DNA of 43,507 nucleotides from Methanomicrobiales archaeon (GTDB lineage: Archaea > Halobacteriota > Methanomicrobia > Methanomicrobiales > Methanospirillaceae), in contig JAPKXR010000209.1 in NCBI GenBank assembly GCA_026394715.1, positions 1-43,507 on the forward strand, read 5' to 3'. The position numbers were made by a program, and so were the translations under genes. Positions 1 to 8,703 of the stretch are shown here, one piece after another. The notes beneath the pieces were generated by a model. That model ran no database searches and was not told the DNA's origin. It saw only the letters and a program-made list of their open reading frames with translations. Positions within the stretch are counted from its first letter, which is position 1. Each line of letters begins with the position of its first letter.

Positions 1-50
1 GCGCCGTTCACGTTGCTATCTCTCGGCGCCCGAAGAATGCCCCGCGATTT

Positions 51-214
51 GGAATAACGATTGGCAGGATCCCCAACCGGGATAAGGTTCTTAGGGCTGC
101 AAGCCCTACGCCTTTGCTGAAATCAAAATGAGATTTGATCGGTTGGGAATAACCATTGGCAGGGATCCCCAACTGGAACAGGGTTCTTAGGGGCTGCAAG
201 CCCCTACGCCTTTG
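51..214. repeat. Two direct copies of a ~67-bp repeat with palindromic core
   Basis: Copy 1 (51-116) and copy 2 (146-214) both run from ggaataac through gattggcagg-atccccaac, a variable part, ggttcttagg, and end in ctacgcctttg. Each holds a short inverted repeat: in copy 2 aggggct-gca-agcccct is a 7-bp stem with a 3-nt loop, and in copy 1 the stem is shorter. The ~30-bp spacer between them is not repeated. No open frame fits. It could be part of a longer intergenic repeat family continuing left of the window, or a structured transcript; function unknown. Confidence 0.75.
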
Positions 215-466
215 GTAAGCGTGGTGAGGAGCATCAGCGACGAAAAGGCCCGCGTCCATCAGAGTGAGTGTGTGATAAAAAAATTAAAAACTTATGCTCT
301 TCGGCCGCGTGGCAACGTAAAAGAAACACACTTATTGTCCAAGTTCCACACCCCAGAAACACCCGGCGGCAAACGTTGCTTTTCTGTATCCAGCCCCTGT
401 CCCCTCACTAGTCATTTACGTATCAACACAATGAATTCCTTTCTTCTCATCATATATGGGGGTTGG
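215..466. other. Non-coding stretch before the ABC exporter
   Basis: With the repeats on either side this makes roughly 620 bases without a convincing gene. Open frames exist on both strands but have no ribosome binding site, no recognisable domain and unnatural composition. Nothing else was seen here. Confidence 0.5.
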
Positions 467-512
467 TATCAGGACAATACCCTTGAACGTATCAGGACAA
501 TACCCTTGAACG
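467..512 (+). repeat. Perfect 23-bp tandem duplication upstream of exporter promoter
   Basis: tatcaggacaatacccttgaacg occupies 467-489 and is repeated without change at 490-512. It ends about 15 bases before the TATA-like element of the ABC exporter, a position where archaeal regulators commonly bind. Two adjacent identical sites could be paired operators, but a recent slippage duplication explains the sequence equally well. Confidence 0.85.
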
Positions 513-525
513 TGCGGGAAATATT

Positions 526-538
526 TGATTTAAATAAG
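526..538 (+). promoter_or_regulatory. TATA-like box for the ABC exporter operon
   Basis: The AT-rich core tttaaataag lies in an otherwise mixed sequence. It predicts a transcription start near 555 and a leader of about 65 bases before the ATG at 624. Confidence 0.45.
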
Positions 539-623
539 CGGACATCACATAGGTGATGCAAAGAGGTTGCCCTTTCGCATTTCCCGGCTGATATTACCCG
601 GATACCGATGGGGTCGGTTCCTT

Positions 624-1604
624 ATGAGTGATAGCAATAGTATTGAAGTCCGTTCGGTAACGAAGAATTTCCAGGGCTCACGGGTACTGGATGGTATCAG
701 TTTTTCAGTCGGAAAGGGTGAGGTCTTCGGATTTCTCGGTCCGAACGGTGCAGGAAAAACAACCACCCTGCGGATTCTGCTCGGTCTACTCAGACCTGAC
801 TCAGGTGAGGCACTAGTCCTTGGGGACTCCCTTGACACTGCTGACGCGGTACGAAAACGGGTGGGGGTACTTTTTGAGAATAACGGCCTCATTGACCGGT
901 TCACGGCCCGTGAAAATCTCCTGTATTATGGCGAACTCTACGAAGTACCGGACCTGGGAAAAAGGGCCAGTGAACTGCTGGAATATGTCGGTCTTTCAGA
1001 CCGGGGGGACGACCTCGTCGGGATATTCTCAACCGGGATGAAACGGAAGCTTGGTCTTGCCCGGGCGATCCTCCACAAGCCAGAAATACTATTTCTTGAT
1101 GAGCCTTCATCCGGGCTTGACCCCGAAGGGCAGAAGATGGTCCATGACCTGATCGTCGGTCTCTCCGGGCAATCGATGACAATATTTTTAAATTCCCATA
1201 ACCTCGATGAGGTGAGCAGGGTCTGTTCGAAGGTTGCAATCCTCCACCGTGGGACTATCAGGGCATACGATTCAATTGAACGGCTCAGGGCCGGCTCATC
1301 AGGTACTGACCTTGAGATCACGCTCTCTGACCCGGCTCTTGGGGACAGAGCTGTTGCCATCATCACCGGAACGCCTGGCGTGACTACAACCTCGCAGGAA
1401 CATGGGCATATTAAGGTAACACTTTCCGGGACAAGCGGGTCACCGGTACTTGAAGCATTGATCAAAGAAGGCTTCGGGGTGGAGGAGGCAGTGCGGCGAA
1501 AGCGGACACTCGAGGAGATATACCTTGGTGTGGTGCGCGAGGTCGGGGGTATGCAGGATGATTCGGCACCGGTTGCTGACCCGGGGAAAGGACGTGCAGC
1601 ATGA
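624..1604 (+). CDS. ABC transporter ATP-binding protein (ABC-2 exporter type)
   Basis: Predicted 326-residue ATPase subunit that powers an ABC-2 type exporter at the cytoplasmic face of the membrane; the substrate is not evident. The nucleotide-binding domain fills the first ~220 residues: Walker A GPNGAGKTT near residue 39, signature FSTGMKRKLGLARA near 135, Walker B ILFLDEPSSGLDP near 155 and an H-loop NSHNLDE. A C-terminal ~100-residue extension of the kind seen in NatA/CcmA-like subunits follows. I chose the ATG at 624 because it directly precedes the conserved start (IEVRSVTKNF); an upstream in-frame TTG at 567 lacks family similarity. The stop overlaps the permease start by 4 bases (ATGA), so the two are translationally coupled. 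Family assignment is firm, the transported compound is unknown. Confidence 0.93.
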   Translation: MSDSNSIEVRSVTKNFQGSRVLDGISFSVGKGEVFGFLGPNGAGKTTTLRILLGLLRPDSGEALVLGDSLDTADAVRKRVGVLFENNGLIDRFTARENLLYYGELYEVPDLGKRASELLEYVGLSDRGDDLVGIFSTGMKRKLGLARAILHKPEILFLDEPSSGLDPEGQKMVHDLIVGLSGQSMTIFLNSHNLDEVSRVCSKVAILHRGTIRAYDSIERLRAGSSGTDLEITLSDPALGDRAVAIITGTPGVTTTSQEHGHIKVTLSGTSGSPVLEALIKEGFGVEEAVRRKRTLEEIYLGVVREVGGMQDDSAPVADPGKGRAA

Positions 1605-2308
1605 TGAACGGGATCTTCGTTATTGCGAAAAAGGAAATCCGGCAGCTGACACATAACACGCAACTGATGGTATCAGCACTTGCTATGGCCCTTATTTTCG
1701 GTGCAATATCAGGCCCGGCGCTGACGGCCACCGGGGGAACGGGCACGAGTATCGGGATTGATACGCTACTGTTTACATTTGGGCTGATGATCGGGCTTCT
1801 GATCGGGTATATTCTATCAGGGCAGACATTTCTTCGTGAAAAACAGGACGGGACAATTGAGACCCTCCTCGCCGGACCACTTCCCGTGAAGGAGATCTGG
1901 CTTGGAAAAGTCATCGGCGTGCTCATTCCTGCCTACGTGCTGACTCTGGTCTCCACGGTACTGATGATTATTGTTTCCGGTTTCCTCCAGGGGGAAGTTC
2001 TCATCCCTTCAGGACCGATAATCCTGCACCTTGTTACCGTGGTACCCGCATTTATCGCGTGCGGGGTAGGAGTGCTTGGATTTATTCAGCTGCTGCTTGG
2101 GATGCGGGAAAACCAGATCATCAACATAGCCGTGATATTTGGCCTCATATTCCTGATCAGTTTTTCGCGTGAACTCCTCGGGCCAGGGTTTACCATGTCA
2201 TGGGCAGGAGAAGGTGTCATTCTCGCCCTCACCGTTGCCCTGCTCCTGGTAGTCAATGTAATGACGCGGTTCCTCGACAAGGAAAGAATAGTGAGGACTA
2301 TCCCCTGA
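1601..2308 (+). CDS. ABC-2 type transporter permease
   Basis: A 235-residue integral membrane partner of the preceding ATPase. It begins with a short cytoplasmic segment containing KKEIRQL, typical of ABC-2 permeases, followed by about six hydrophobic helices. The EKQDGTIETLLAGPLPVKEIWLGKV stretch (only described here in part: EKQDGTIETLL) is the characteristic amphipathic coupling region that contacts the ATPase. One permease of this length would be expected to work as a homodimer with two ATPase subunits. Closest general resemblance is to NosY/NatB-like or CcmB-like permeases; the substrate is not predictable. Overlap with the upstream stop codon indicates a two-gene operon. Confidence 0.88.
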   Translation: MMNGIFVIAKKEIRQLTHNTQLMVSALAMALIFGAISGPALTATGGTGTSIGIDTLLFTFGLMIGLLIGYILSGQTFLREKQDGTIETLLAGPLPVKEIWLGKVIGVLIPAYVLTLVSTVLMIIVSGFLQGEVLIPSGPIILHLVTVVPAFIACGVGVLGFIQLLLGMRENQIINIAVIFGLIFLISFSRELLGPGFTMSWAGEGVILALTVALLLVVNVMTRFLDKERIVRTIP

Positions 2309-3116
2309 TATCTAACGAATACCCTCCTGGAGAAGCGAACTTTGTTATCAGGCAGCCAGGGAGTTCCAGGATTAATTCCGGGATATGAAACGCACATGAA
2401 TGCTACTGCGCTCACACCAGAAAATAAGAAAATACCCAAGTCTGATTTCGTTCAGCCTCTATAAAAAAATCTAACCCCATTCCTGCCTATTTATTCAAAA
2501 AATAAGCAGGGTATAATCATTACATCACCCCTTTTACCAACCCCCTCCCTGCAAGTGCCTGGATTTAGGTTTGGTACTCCTTCGAAATCCGTTGGTTTAT
2601 GAACTAAGCCGAAAATCAGGCAGATTTTTAAATGACCCTGTTAATTTTGAGTTGGAAAATCCGTTTGATTGAAACACGTTCTGAACTGATTCTTTAGAAA
2701 TACGCAGATTAATCGAGTTCTATGTGTACCGTGAGGTATAGATCTTTTTCGCGTTTTTTTGTAATATTCGATTAAGATTCAAAAATAATTGAGTCAACTC
2801 GATCATTTTTCAGATAATTCCATGTTGCTGATTCAAGAATTGTAAACTTTGGAGTAGAAGTAGTTTGATTTCTACTGAAACTTTGAGGGTGGAGTTTTGA
2901 TTTTACCAAAACAAGTTAATCCGTCTTTTCATCTGGATCCGGGCCCGTAATGGAATTTATTTACTACATCATCTACCGTTACCATGCATGTGGCAGGACC
3001 AAAAACAGGAGCGTCGCCGGCCTTCAATTTCGACCCTGCGTCATTCTACAGGATGTTAAAAATATAATCAGGACTTCAACAAATGCTTCATTATTGTAAT
3101 GAGAATTCCGGGATCC
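2309..3116. other. AT-rich intergenic region, no convincing gene
   Basis: About 800 bases with many A/T runs and stops in all frames. The base composition is clearly richer in A+T than in flanking genes. It contains the first copy of a dispersed degenerate repeat (from 2479, and 2935-2953) whose partner lies near 23813-24022. A short minus-strand frame ending in HYGPGSR at the conserved 19-mer reads protein-like but lacks a start; I do not call it a gene. Confidence 0.5.
2479..2953. repeat. Dispersed degenerate repeat, copy A
   Basis: Shares attcctgcctatt (2479-2491), a ccaaccccctccctgcaagtgcc-type block (about 2538-2561) and the exact 19-mer ggatccgggcccgtaatgg (2935-2953) with the region 23813-24022, in the same order and orientation. 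Copy A is longer, because about 270 extra AT-rich bases lie between the second block and the 19-mer. Confidence 0.6.
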
Positions 3117-3127
3117 GATATAAAATC
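3117..3127 (+). promoter_or_regulatory. TATA box for META-domain lipoprotein
   Basis: gatataaaatc is a good archaeal TATA box, about 85 bases before the ATG at 3203. The predicted start near 3146 gives a leader of about 57 bases. Confidence 0.5.
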
Positions 3128-3202
3128 ACCTTTTTCCAATGTCCGGGAAGATGAGTCCCCTTTGAGAGAAAGCTTGAAAAAGGTTGGAGTAACAGGGAAG
3201 GT

Positions 3203-3712
3203 ATGAAAGTAATTACTGCATGCAGCATCGCCTGCGTGGTACTTGTGGTCATGCTCGCAGGATGTACAAGTATGCCATCCATTCAACCTGCAACACCTGC
3301 ACCGACAAGTTCTGTTATTGTGTCTACACCGGTACCAACATCCGTCACGGTTACTGACCCGACCCTTCTCGGGACATGGAACTTAAAGTCTATGGTGCTC
3401 CAGGGGGGTACGGCATTTACATTCCCCACCAATGCACAGATCACCGCAACATTCGATAACCTGGGTAATGTGGTGGGGTTCGCTGGGTGCAACAACTACA
3501 ATTCCCGGTACACCCTTTCAGGTCAGCAGTTGTACACCGGTATGGGTATGACGATCGGACCAATCACATCTACTCAAAAATTCTGTACGGACCTGAGCAA
3601 CACGGAAACCACGTATCTTCAGGTCTTACAAAACGCAAAAACATACACCGTTAACGGTGATGGCCTGACCATTACAGACAACTTAAACAGTATGCTGGTC
3701 TACAAGAGATAA
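3203..3712 (+). CDS. META-domain (HslJ-like) lipoprotein
   Basis: A 169-residue exported lipoprotein. Residues 1-21 form a lipoprotein signal peptide ending in the lipobox LAGC, so the mature protein starts at Cys21 and is membrane anchored. A Pro/Thr/Ser-rich linker (about 25-50) precedes a META domain (about 52-169): LLGTWNLKSM starts the first strand, the central GFAGCNNYN motif is diagnostic, and the domain closes with a TVNGDGLTI strand pair. META domains occur in HslJ and in surface proteins; their biochemical role is not settled. A decayed second META gene lies 65 bases downstream, suggesting a local duplication. Confidence 0.85.
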   Translation: MKVITACSIACVVLVVMLAGCTSMPSIQPATPAPTSSVIVSTPVPTSVTVTDPTLLGTWNLKSMVLQGGTAFTFPTNAQITATFDNLGNVVGFAGCNNYNSRYTLSGQQLYTGMGMTIGPITSTQKFCTDLSNTETTYLQVLQNAKTYTVNGDGLTITDNLNSMLVYKR

Positions 3713-3777
3713 TCACCACAACTATTTTTCCTGTGGTATTCCAGGAACTATTGCTTCATTCAGAAAAGGATGGATAA

Positions 3778-4376
3778 ATGAGATATGCAGGTGTTACTGT
3801 AATCACATTAATCTGATTTCTTATTTTCACCTCAGGGTGTGTCGATTAAGCACCGACCCTTGCCCCGGGATACCGTTAACCAAAGGGAGAACAACACGGG
3901 ATATCCCGGCAACTGCTGAGTACGTCTCATCGGCGTTTATCGGGATATGGTAGGTAACGTCGATGCTGATCAGCCATATTCCCATAGCACCCCTGCCACT
4001 CACCGGTATTACTATTGAATCCGATACCAATGGCTGCTTCGGCGGGTATGGCAGCTGCAACAGGTATACCGGGACCTGGCAGGTTGATGGCCGTTGTGTC
4101 AGTATCAGCGAGGTGAAAAGTGAGGGGCTTTCCGGGCCTGACCATCCCCGTGTGATGAAACAGAAAGAACAGAACTTCGCTATACTACAGAATTCAACCG
4201 GTTATGGTACGAATAGGGAAGATATGGCGCTTTCCTATGGGTCGGGGAAAGACCGCCTGACTTTCAAACAGGTACTGATTGATTCCCTGGATATCGTACA
4301 ATTGTCCGCTCAACCAAAGGACTGCATAAGTCGGAGTAGCACGGGCAGTACCTTTGGACCTGAAAAACGAGCGTGA
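3778..4376 (+). pseudogene. Broken second META-domain lipoprotein gene
   Basis: The ATG at 3778 opens a lipoprotein signal sequence, but it is interrupted by TGA at 3814; reading on through the stop gives FLIFTSGCVD, a normal lipobox. A further TAA follows at 3847. The META domain itself is in another frame: around 3903-3950 it reads ...AFIGIW, then a TAG at 3951 where the intact neighbour has a codon in its GTWNL strand, and then continues through GCFGGYGSCNRYTG (equivalent to the GFAGCNNYN motif) to DRLTFKQ. So the gene has at least two stops and a frame change. The 137-residue open frame from 3963 is only the domain core without signal peptide. It is read here as a decayed duplicate of the upstream gene; this identity rests on motif order. 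Confidence 0.75.
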
Positions 4377-4465
4377 GGGAAGATAGCAGTACCTTTCAGC
4401 GCCTGGTACAATGGGGTGAGTACCGGCACCCCGGATTATTGCCTCTTCCACAGGTTACCCATGGG

Positions 4466-4807
4466 TTATCTCAATAATCCCCCTACAACCCCCCCGATTA
4501 AACCAAGTACCGCGTGGTAGAGTGCAAGGATGATCAGGGCTGTCGCAATGCCAAGTCCGGCAACCAGTCCAAAAACCCCGAGCAGGAATGTGCTCCCTAT
4601 AATTGCCAAGGCAGAGAGAATGACTGCCCCTAACAACCCGCTCAAAAACCCGGCTTTTCCACCGTTCCATACTCCCCCACCAGCAATCAATCCTGCAATA
4701 AGCCCAGCAACTAACGGACCAATTACGGGTGCAAATCCCAGCACGACCATCAGGACAAACCCGACAGCAACTGCAAGCCAGAACGAACCCTCCTTTTTAG
4801 AACTCAT
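4466..4807 (-). CDS. Small glycine-rich membrane protein (DUF5518-like)
   Basis: A 113-residue protein with three to four hydrophobic helices rich in Gly, Ala, Val and Leu and a short charged N-terminus (SSKKEGS). The alternation of helices with GG and GL pairs (IAGLIAGGGVW, LGLIGGVVGG) is like the small DUF5518-type membrane proteins common in methanogens and haloarchaea, whose function is unknown. The family assignment is by overall pattern only. A strong TATA box lies 30-45 bases upstream on the same strand, giving a leader of roughly 12 bases. It stands alone between pseudogenes. Confidence 0.7.
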   Translation of the reverse strand: MSSKKEGSFWLAVAVGFVLMVVLGFAPVIGPLVAGLIAGLIAGGGVWNGGKAGFLSGLLGAVILSALAIIGSTFLLGVFGLVAGLGIATALIILALYHAVLGLIGGVVGGLLR

Positions 4808-4837
4808 CCATTAGGTAATTGCAGGGAGAAACTGATT

Positions 4838-4851
4838 AATTTTTATATACG
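4838..4851 (-). promoter_or_regulatory. TATA box for the small membrane protein gene
   Basis: Read on the minus strand, cgtatataaaaatt is a near-ideal archaeal TATA box. Its centre is about 38 bases before the ATG at 4807. Confidence 0.6.
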
Positions 4852-4899
4852 GGATCCGAAAATTGACTGCCCACTCATCCTTTCGGAACGGGTTCTACC

Positions 4900-5096
4900 T
4901 TACGTATAGGCACCTTCGGAGAGCATCCTCCCCGACTTTCCAATATTATCCCGGTCAAGCTCATTGATCATTATCGTGACCATATCAGGCCCTACTCCGA
5001 GGGTATCGGTAAATCGTCTTTGTAAACTCTCTGACGAGGACATTTTTTCTGCTCTGCAGTCCTTCCTTTTGCCATTTTAATAATAACGACCGGCAT
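4900..5096 (-). pseudogene. 4-oxalocrotonate tautomerase-family gene with one-base frameshift
   Basis: The minus-strand frame from ATG 5096 reads MPVVIIKMAKGRTAEQKK, the classical tautomerase start with the catalytic Pro directly after Met and the GRT.EQK signature. After a run of six A's (5042-5047) this frame is lost, and the rest of the domain continues one frame over: SSSESLQRRFTDTLGV, VTIMINELDRDNIG, ending RMLSEGAYT and TAA at 4900-4902. Adding one A restores a single ~66-codon gene, the usual size of small tautomerases. These enzymes use Pro-1 as general base in keto-enol chemistry. A real pseudogene, a sequencing error in the homopolymer and programmed slippage are all possible. Confidence 0.75.
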
Positions 5097-5271
5097 GTTG
5101 TTCAACAATAGTCTGGTCCCCTGACCCGATTAAGCCATACGAACCGGGCCCCCGGTACCAGAAATGAATTGTTGCAATCGCCACTTGCCAATCTATTTTT
5201 TTTAATATTGGGCTGCTGGCATCCTGAAATTTTAAGAGAATGGAGGGCAAAAAGAATTAAAAATACTAATC

Positions 5272-6528
5272 TTATTCAGATGTCCGGCGGGCACACCCGC
5301 CAGCAATCGCCGCCTCTTTTACGGCTTTCGCAATCGCCGCCGTCACCCGGCGGTCAAGAATGCTGGGGAGGATTCGATCCTTTGAAGGTTTTTTGATATA
5401 GTCTGCCAGTGCGTGGGCTGCTGCCACTTTCATTCCATTGGTGATTTTCGTGGCACGGGCATCGAGAGCACCACGGAACATCCCCGGGAATACCAGTGCA
5501 TTGTTGATCTGGTTCGGAAAATCGCTTCTCCCTGTCCCTGCGATGGCTGCACCGGCAGAAAGTGCAATATCAGGCATAATCTCAGGTACAGGGTTTGCCA
5601 TTGCAAAGACGATCGGGTCATCATTCATTGAATGGACCATCTTTTTTGTAATAATCCCGGGTGCAGAGACCCCGATGCATACATCCGCACCTTCCATCGC
5701 CGTTGCAATGTCCCCGGTCCTGCCCTGGCGGTTCGTCTCATCAGCGAGGATAAACTTGTATTTATTGGCGTAAAGCCCCTCCCGCTGCCGGTGAATGATA
5801 CCTTTGGTATCACAGACAACGATATCGTGGACCGAACGGCAGTAATCCGGGTTGTACCCGATACATTTCAGGAGCCTGGCAGTTGCATACCCTGCAGCCC
5901 CTGCGCCGCAGATGGTAATATTGAGGTCTTCAAATTCCTTTCCTGTCACCTTGCAGGCATTCAGGAGCGCCGCCAGTATGACGATTGCCGTGCCGTGCTG
6001 GTCATCGTGCATGACCGGTATACCAATATCCTGCAACGCCTCCTCGACTTCAAAACATTTCGGCGCGGCGATATCCTCGAGGTTGATCCCGCCAAACACC
6101 GGGGCGATATTCTTTACGTCATCGGCAAAACCTGCATGGTAGTGCTCAAAACATATGGGGAAGGCATCGATATCGGCAAATTTCTTGAACAGAATTGCCT
6201 TTCCTTCCATGACGGGGATCGCTGCATACCCGCCGATATTTCCAAGCCCCAGGACTGCTGAACCATCCGTAACGATGGCGATGGTGTTTGCTTTCAGGGT
6301 ATACCGGTACGCAAGGTCCTTGTCCTTTTCAATTGCCCTGCACACCGCGGCCACCCCGGGTGTGTACGCCCGTGCAAGGTCTTTCCTGGTCCTGAGCGGG
6401 ACTTTGGAACGGATTTCCAGTTTTCCCTGTTTCCGCTCGTGGAGTTCGAGGGCCTCCCGGTACACATCAGCCTTTATCTGGTTACTGGTATCTTTTTTCG
6501 TCATCCGCAAGAGCTCCCTGCCCTGCAT
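5272..6528 (-). CDS. NAD(P)-dependent malic enzyme
   Basis: A 418-residue malic enzyme, converting malate to pyruvate and CO2 with reduction of NAD(P)+, in the cytoplasm. The N-terminal malic domain shows [17 protein letters not shown] near residue 45, [13 protein letters not shown] near 88 and [11 protein letters not shown] near 175, where the acidic residues ligate divalent metal. The Rossmann NAD-binding part has [10 protein letters not shown] near 208 and AMANPVPEI near 309. The length agrees with the short bacterial/archaeal ME type without a phosphotransacetylase domain. Two starts are possible: ATG 6528 with upstream gggaggagg about 10 bases away, and ATG 6504 with gggag 9 bases away; the family start favours neither clearly. 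It appears monocistronic. In a methanogen it would link pyruvate and C4-dicarboxylate pools. Confidence 0.92.
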   Translation of the reverse strand: MQGRELLRMTKKDTSNQIKADVYREALELHERKQGKLEIRSKVPLRTRKDLARAYTPGVAAVCRAIEKDKDLAYRYTLKANTIAIVTDGSAVLGLGNIGGYAAIPVMEGKAILFKKFADIDAFPICFEHYHAGFADDVKNIAPVFGGINLEDIAAPKCFEVEEALQDIGIPVMHDDQHGTAIVILAALLNACKVTGKEFEDLNITICGAGAAGYATARLLKCIGYNPDYCRSVHDIVVCDTKGIIHRQREGLYANKYKFILADETNRQGRTGDIATAMEGADVCIGVSAPGIITKKMVHSMNDDPIVFAMANPVPEIMPDIALSAGAAIAGTGRSDFPNQINNALVFPGMFRGALDARATKITNGMKVAAAHALADYIKKPSKDRILPSILDRRVTAAIAKAVKEAAIAGGCARRTSE

Positions 6529-6708
6529 TGAATGAGCGCCTCCTCCCTACAAGAATGTTGTGGTACGGCAATCCAGGAGATGGTAACCCCTTGTTTCCGG
6601 TCACCCGGGTTTGACTATTTCCCGTATCACATTTACTGACGCAGTCTTTTGGTTATAATCCCCGTAACCGGAAACGATAGTTCAGCCGCATTACTGTTTG
6701 ATGGATAC

Positions 6709-8697
6709 TCACATGGGACCTGTTCCACCCCTGGCGGCCATATCGAGTGAAAACTCGATCTCACGCCATGCCCGGTCGAGCAGTCCCTGGTAATAGGCCA
6801 GATCGAACCCGTCAGCCTCCCATGAAAGGTCTACGGCCCATTTTCTGGCGTCACGGACGACATACCCGATCTCCATCCCCGGAGAGACCTGAATACCGGC
6901 AGCCTTGCATGCCCTGACTGCCGATGCCTCTAGGCAGTTCCGGGAATAATCCAGCTGGCTTACCTGGCGGTGTATTGCCATCTCCTGCGGGCTGGCGGTA
7001 CGGAGCCCGTCACTGGCATCCCTGTACCGTTCTCTCACCGCACTGGAAACCTCGTTGATCTCACACCGTGAGGACGCCGTACCCAGGAGGTCGAGCATTT
7101 CCGTCTGTACCCGCTGGATATATTCCGGGGTATCACCCCGCCGGCTGGCAATACCGCGGATTTTGACAGACCTGTCGTTAAGCCTGCCATAATACCGGTT
7201 ATACGCTCCGAAGCCGTCCGGCATCGGGAGAAAGACCAGCCAGTCGTAGGACTCGAGTTCAGTGAGCAGCCGGGTCTCCTCCTCGATCCGGGCTTTCAGG
7301 TGTTCACGCCCGGGTCCCCGGAGCCACAGGCAGTCAACAATTCCGTGGAGGACTGAGGCTCCCTCCTCCTCGGCGATCTCTTTCGACCTGATAAGGATGT
7401 CCCGGGAACAGGAGGTGATCCGTTCGTGGACCTCGATCCGTCCGAACTTGGCATTTTTATATCCCGTATAGCCGAAACAGGTGACCAGCATCCACTTGAG
7501 GATGGAATCGGCCCCGCGGTAGTGCGGGATGGTCTTCTTCAGCTGTTTTGTCCTGCACCTGAGCTCAAGGAGCGGTGCAAGCACCGCCGGGAGAAAACCT
7601 GGTTTTTCAGGGTTGGTAACCGTTTCTGGCGAGAGGTTGTACAGCACGATGACTGACGGATACAGGGAGGTGAAGTCGATCTGAAAGACGTCCTCGTAGA
7701 GCCCGGGCACCGGCTGGAACATCATCCCTCCCCGATCGCAGGCACGGAGGCCATTTACGTTCCGGAGGTCTTCTGCATCGGTCTTCCGGTACGGTACTGC
7801 TATCCCCCGCAAGAGTGCTTCATATACTTCATATCCCGAGATCAAGGTCCCAGCCGTAAACCGTGCCGCGAGGTTTGGGCAGAGCCCGGTGAGCCGCGAT
7901 GCGAGGAGAACCCCAAAAAGTCCGCCTTCACGATAGTTAAAGCTGGTACGCGTGTCGATCAGTAACCTGCCATCCGGCATGAGCGAACCTTCACGGTACT
8001 CGGTCCTGCCATAGCTCACGTATGACGTTGCATCAATCCTCCGGAACATCCCACTCCGGCTGAACGGTGGGTCGAGACCATAATGCCGGGCCTTTGCTAC
8101 GACCCGCGGGACCCAGATGTCAGCACCAGGAAAAAGAATGACCTCCGGGTCACAGGAACTGACAATTCCGGATAAATCGGTGATCACCGTTTTTTCATCC
8201 CCAAAAAGAAGATCTACTATGCCGGACTCCCGGTTGGTTACACGGACTGACCTGCACTCCGGAGTGGCATACGGGTTTTCCAGGACTTCGATCTCCAGGA
8301 CCCTGTCCGGTAGAGAAAAATCAGGGGAAAACCTGGACTCTCCCGGTTCTCCGCACGGGAACAGGTTATGTTCGGCCATGTAGCGGTGTTCAGGCCTGGA
8401 ATCTACATTGTACAGCCTGGCGACATTGCAGGTCTGTTCCAGGATTGCATCAGCTACCTGCCGTCCTGCACTGGCACGGTAGCCGTGGCAGGTACCATAC
8501 ACGGTCCCGAACTGGCATTCCAGAATGCTGTACTGCTCAGAAAGCGCCTCGATCATCTGCCAGTGGGCGTCCGCGTCAGGGAGCTGGAAATAAAAATCAG
8601 GTGTCCAGGGTATCCGGTGGAGTGTTGTCCTGCCCTGTTTGCCACGCTCCCAGAGTTCAACATGCCCGTTCCGGTAATATGAGTCGATGATCCACAT
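6709..8697 (-). CDS. Family-B DNA polymerase, PolB2-like, with degenerate motif C and exonuclease motifs
   Basis: A 662-residue family-B polymerase, shorter than replicative archaeal PolB (~770-1000). Motif A DFTSLYPSVI near residue 338 is intact. Motif B is KWMLVTCFGYTGYKNAKFG near 402. Motif C reads HGIVDCLWL near 452 instead of the usual YGDTDS, so the first of the two catalytic aspartates is replaced by Ile and only one remains. The exonuclease motifs are also eroded: VLEIEV in place of an Exo I DIE, and PGADIWV in place of the Exo II NGD.FD. This pattern fits the archaeal PolB2-like group, described as having altered catalytic residues and proposed to act in repair or lesion bypass. Start ATG 8697 follows a gggtg site and lies 6 bases after the preceding stop. 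It is the last gene of a three-gene unit. Confidence 0.88.
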   Translation of the reverse strand: MWIIDSYYRNGHVELWERGKQGRTTLHRIPWTPDFYFQLPDADAHWQMIEALSEQYSILECQFGTVYGTCHGYRASAGRQVADAILEQTCNVARLYNVDSRPEHRYMAEHNLFPCGEPGESRFSPDFSLPDRVLEIEVLENPYATPECRSVRVTNRESGIVDLLFGDEKTVITDLSGIVSSCDPEVILFPGADIWVPRVVAKARHYGLDPPFSRSGMFRRIDATSYVSYGRTEYREGSLMPDGRLLIDTRTSFNYREGGLFGVLLASRLTGLCPNLAARFTAGTLISGYEVYEALLRGIAVPYRKTDAEDLRNVNGLRACDRGGMMFQPVPGLYEDVFQIDFTSLYPSVIVLYNLSPETVTNPEKPGFLPAVLAPLLELRCRTKQLKKTIPHYRGADSILKWMLVTCFGYTGYKNAKFGRIEVHERITSCSRDILIRSKEIAEEEGASVLHGIVDCLWLRGPGREHLKARIEEETRLLTELESYDWLVFLPMPDGFGAYNRYYGRLNDRSVKIRGIASRRGDTPEYIQRVQTEMLDLLGTASSRCEINEVSSAVRERYRDASDGLRTASPQEMAIHRQVSQLDYSRNCLEASAVRACKAAGIQVSPGMEIGYVVRDARKWAVDLSWEADGFDLAYYQGLLDRAWREIEFSLDMAARGGTGPM

Positions 8698-8703
8698 GGT
8701 CGT

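Noticed and set aside
467-512. Possible CRISPR repeats
   Set aside because: Two 23-mers without a spacer are a simple tandem duplication; no cas genes or spaced arrays occur anywhere in the window.
212-556. 114-codon open frame before the ABC exporter
   Set aside because: It runs through the perfect tandem repeat and the promoter region and has no family resemblance or plausible codon pattern.
5632-6261. 209-codon plus-strand open frame across the malic enzyme gene
   Set aside because: It is the antisense shadow of a clearly conserved enzyme; composition is Cys- and Arg-rich and no ribosome site or domain is visible.
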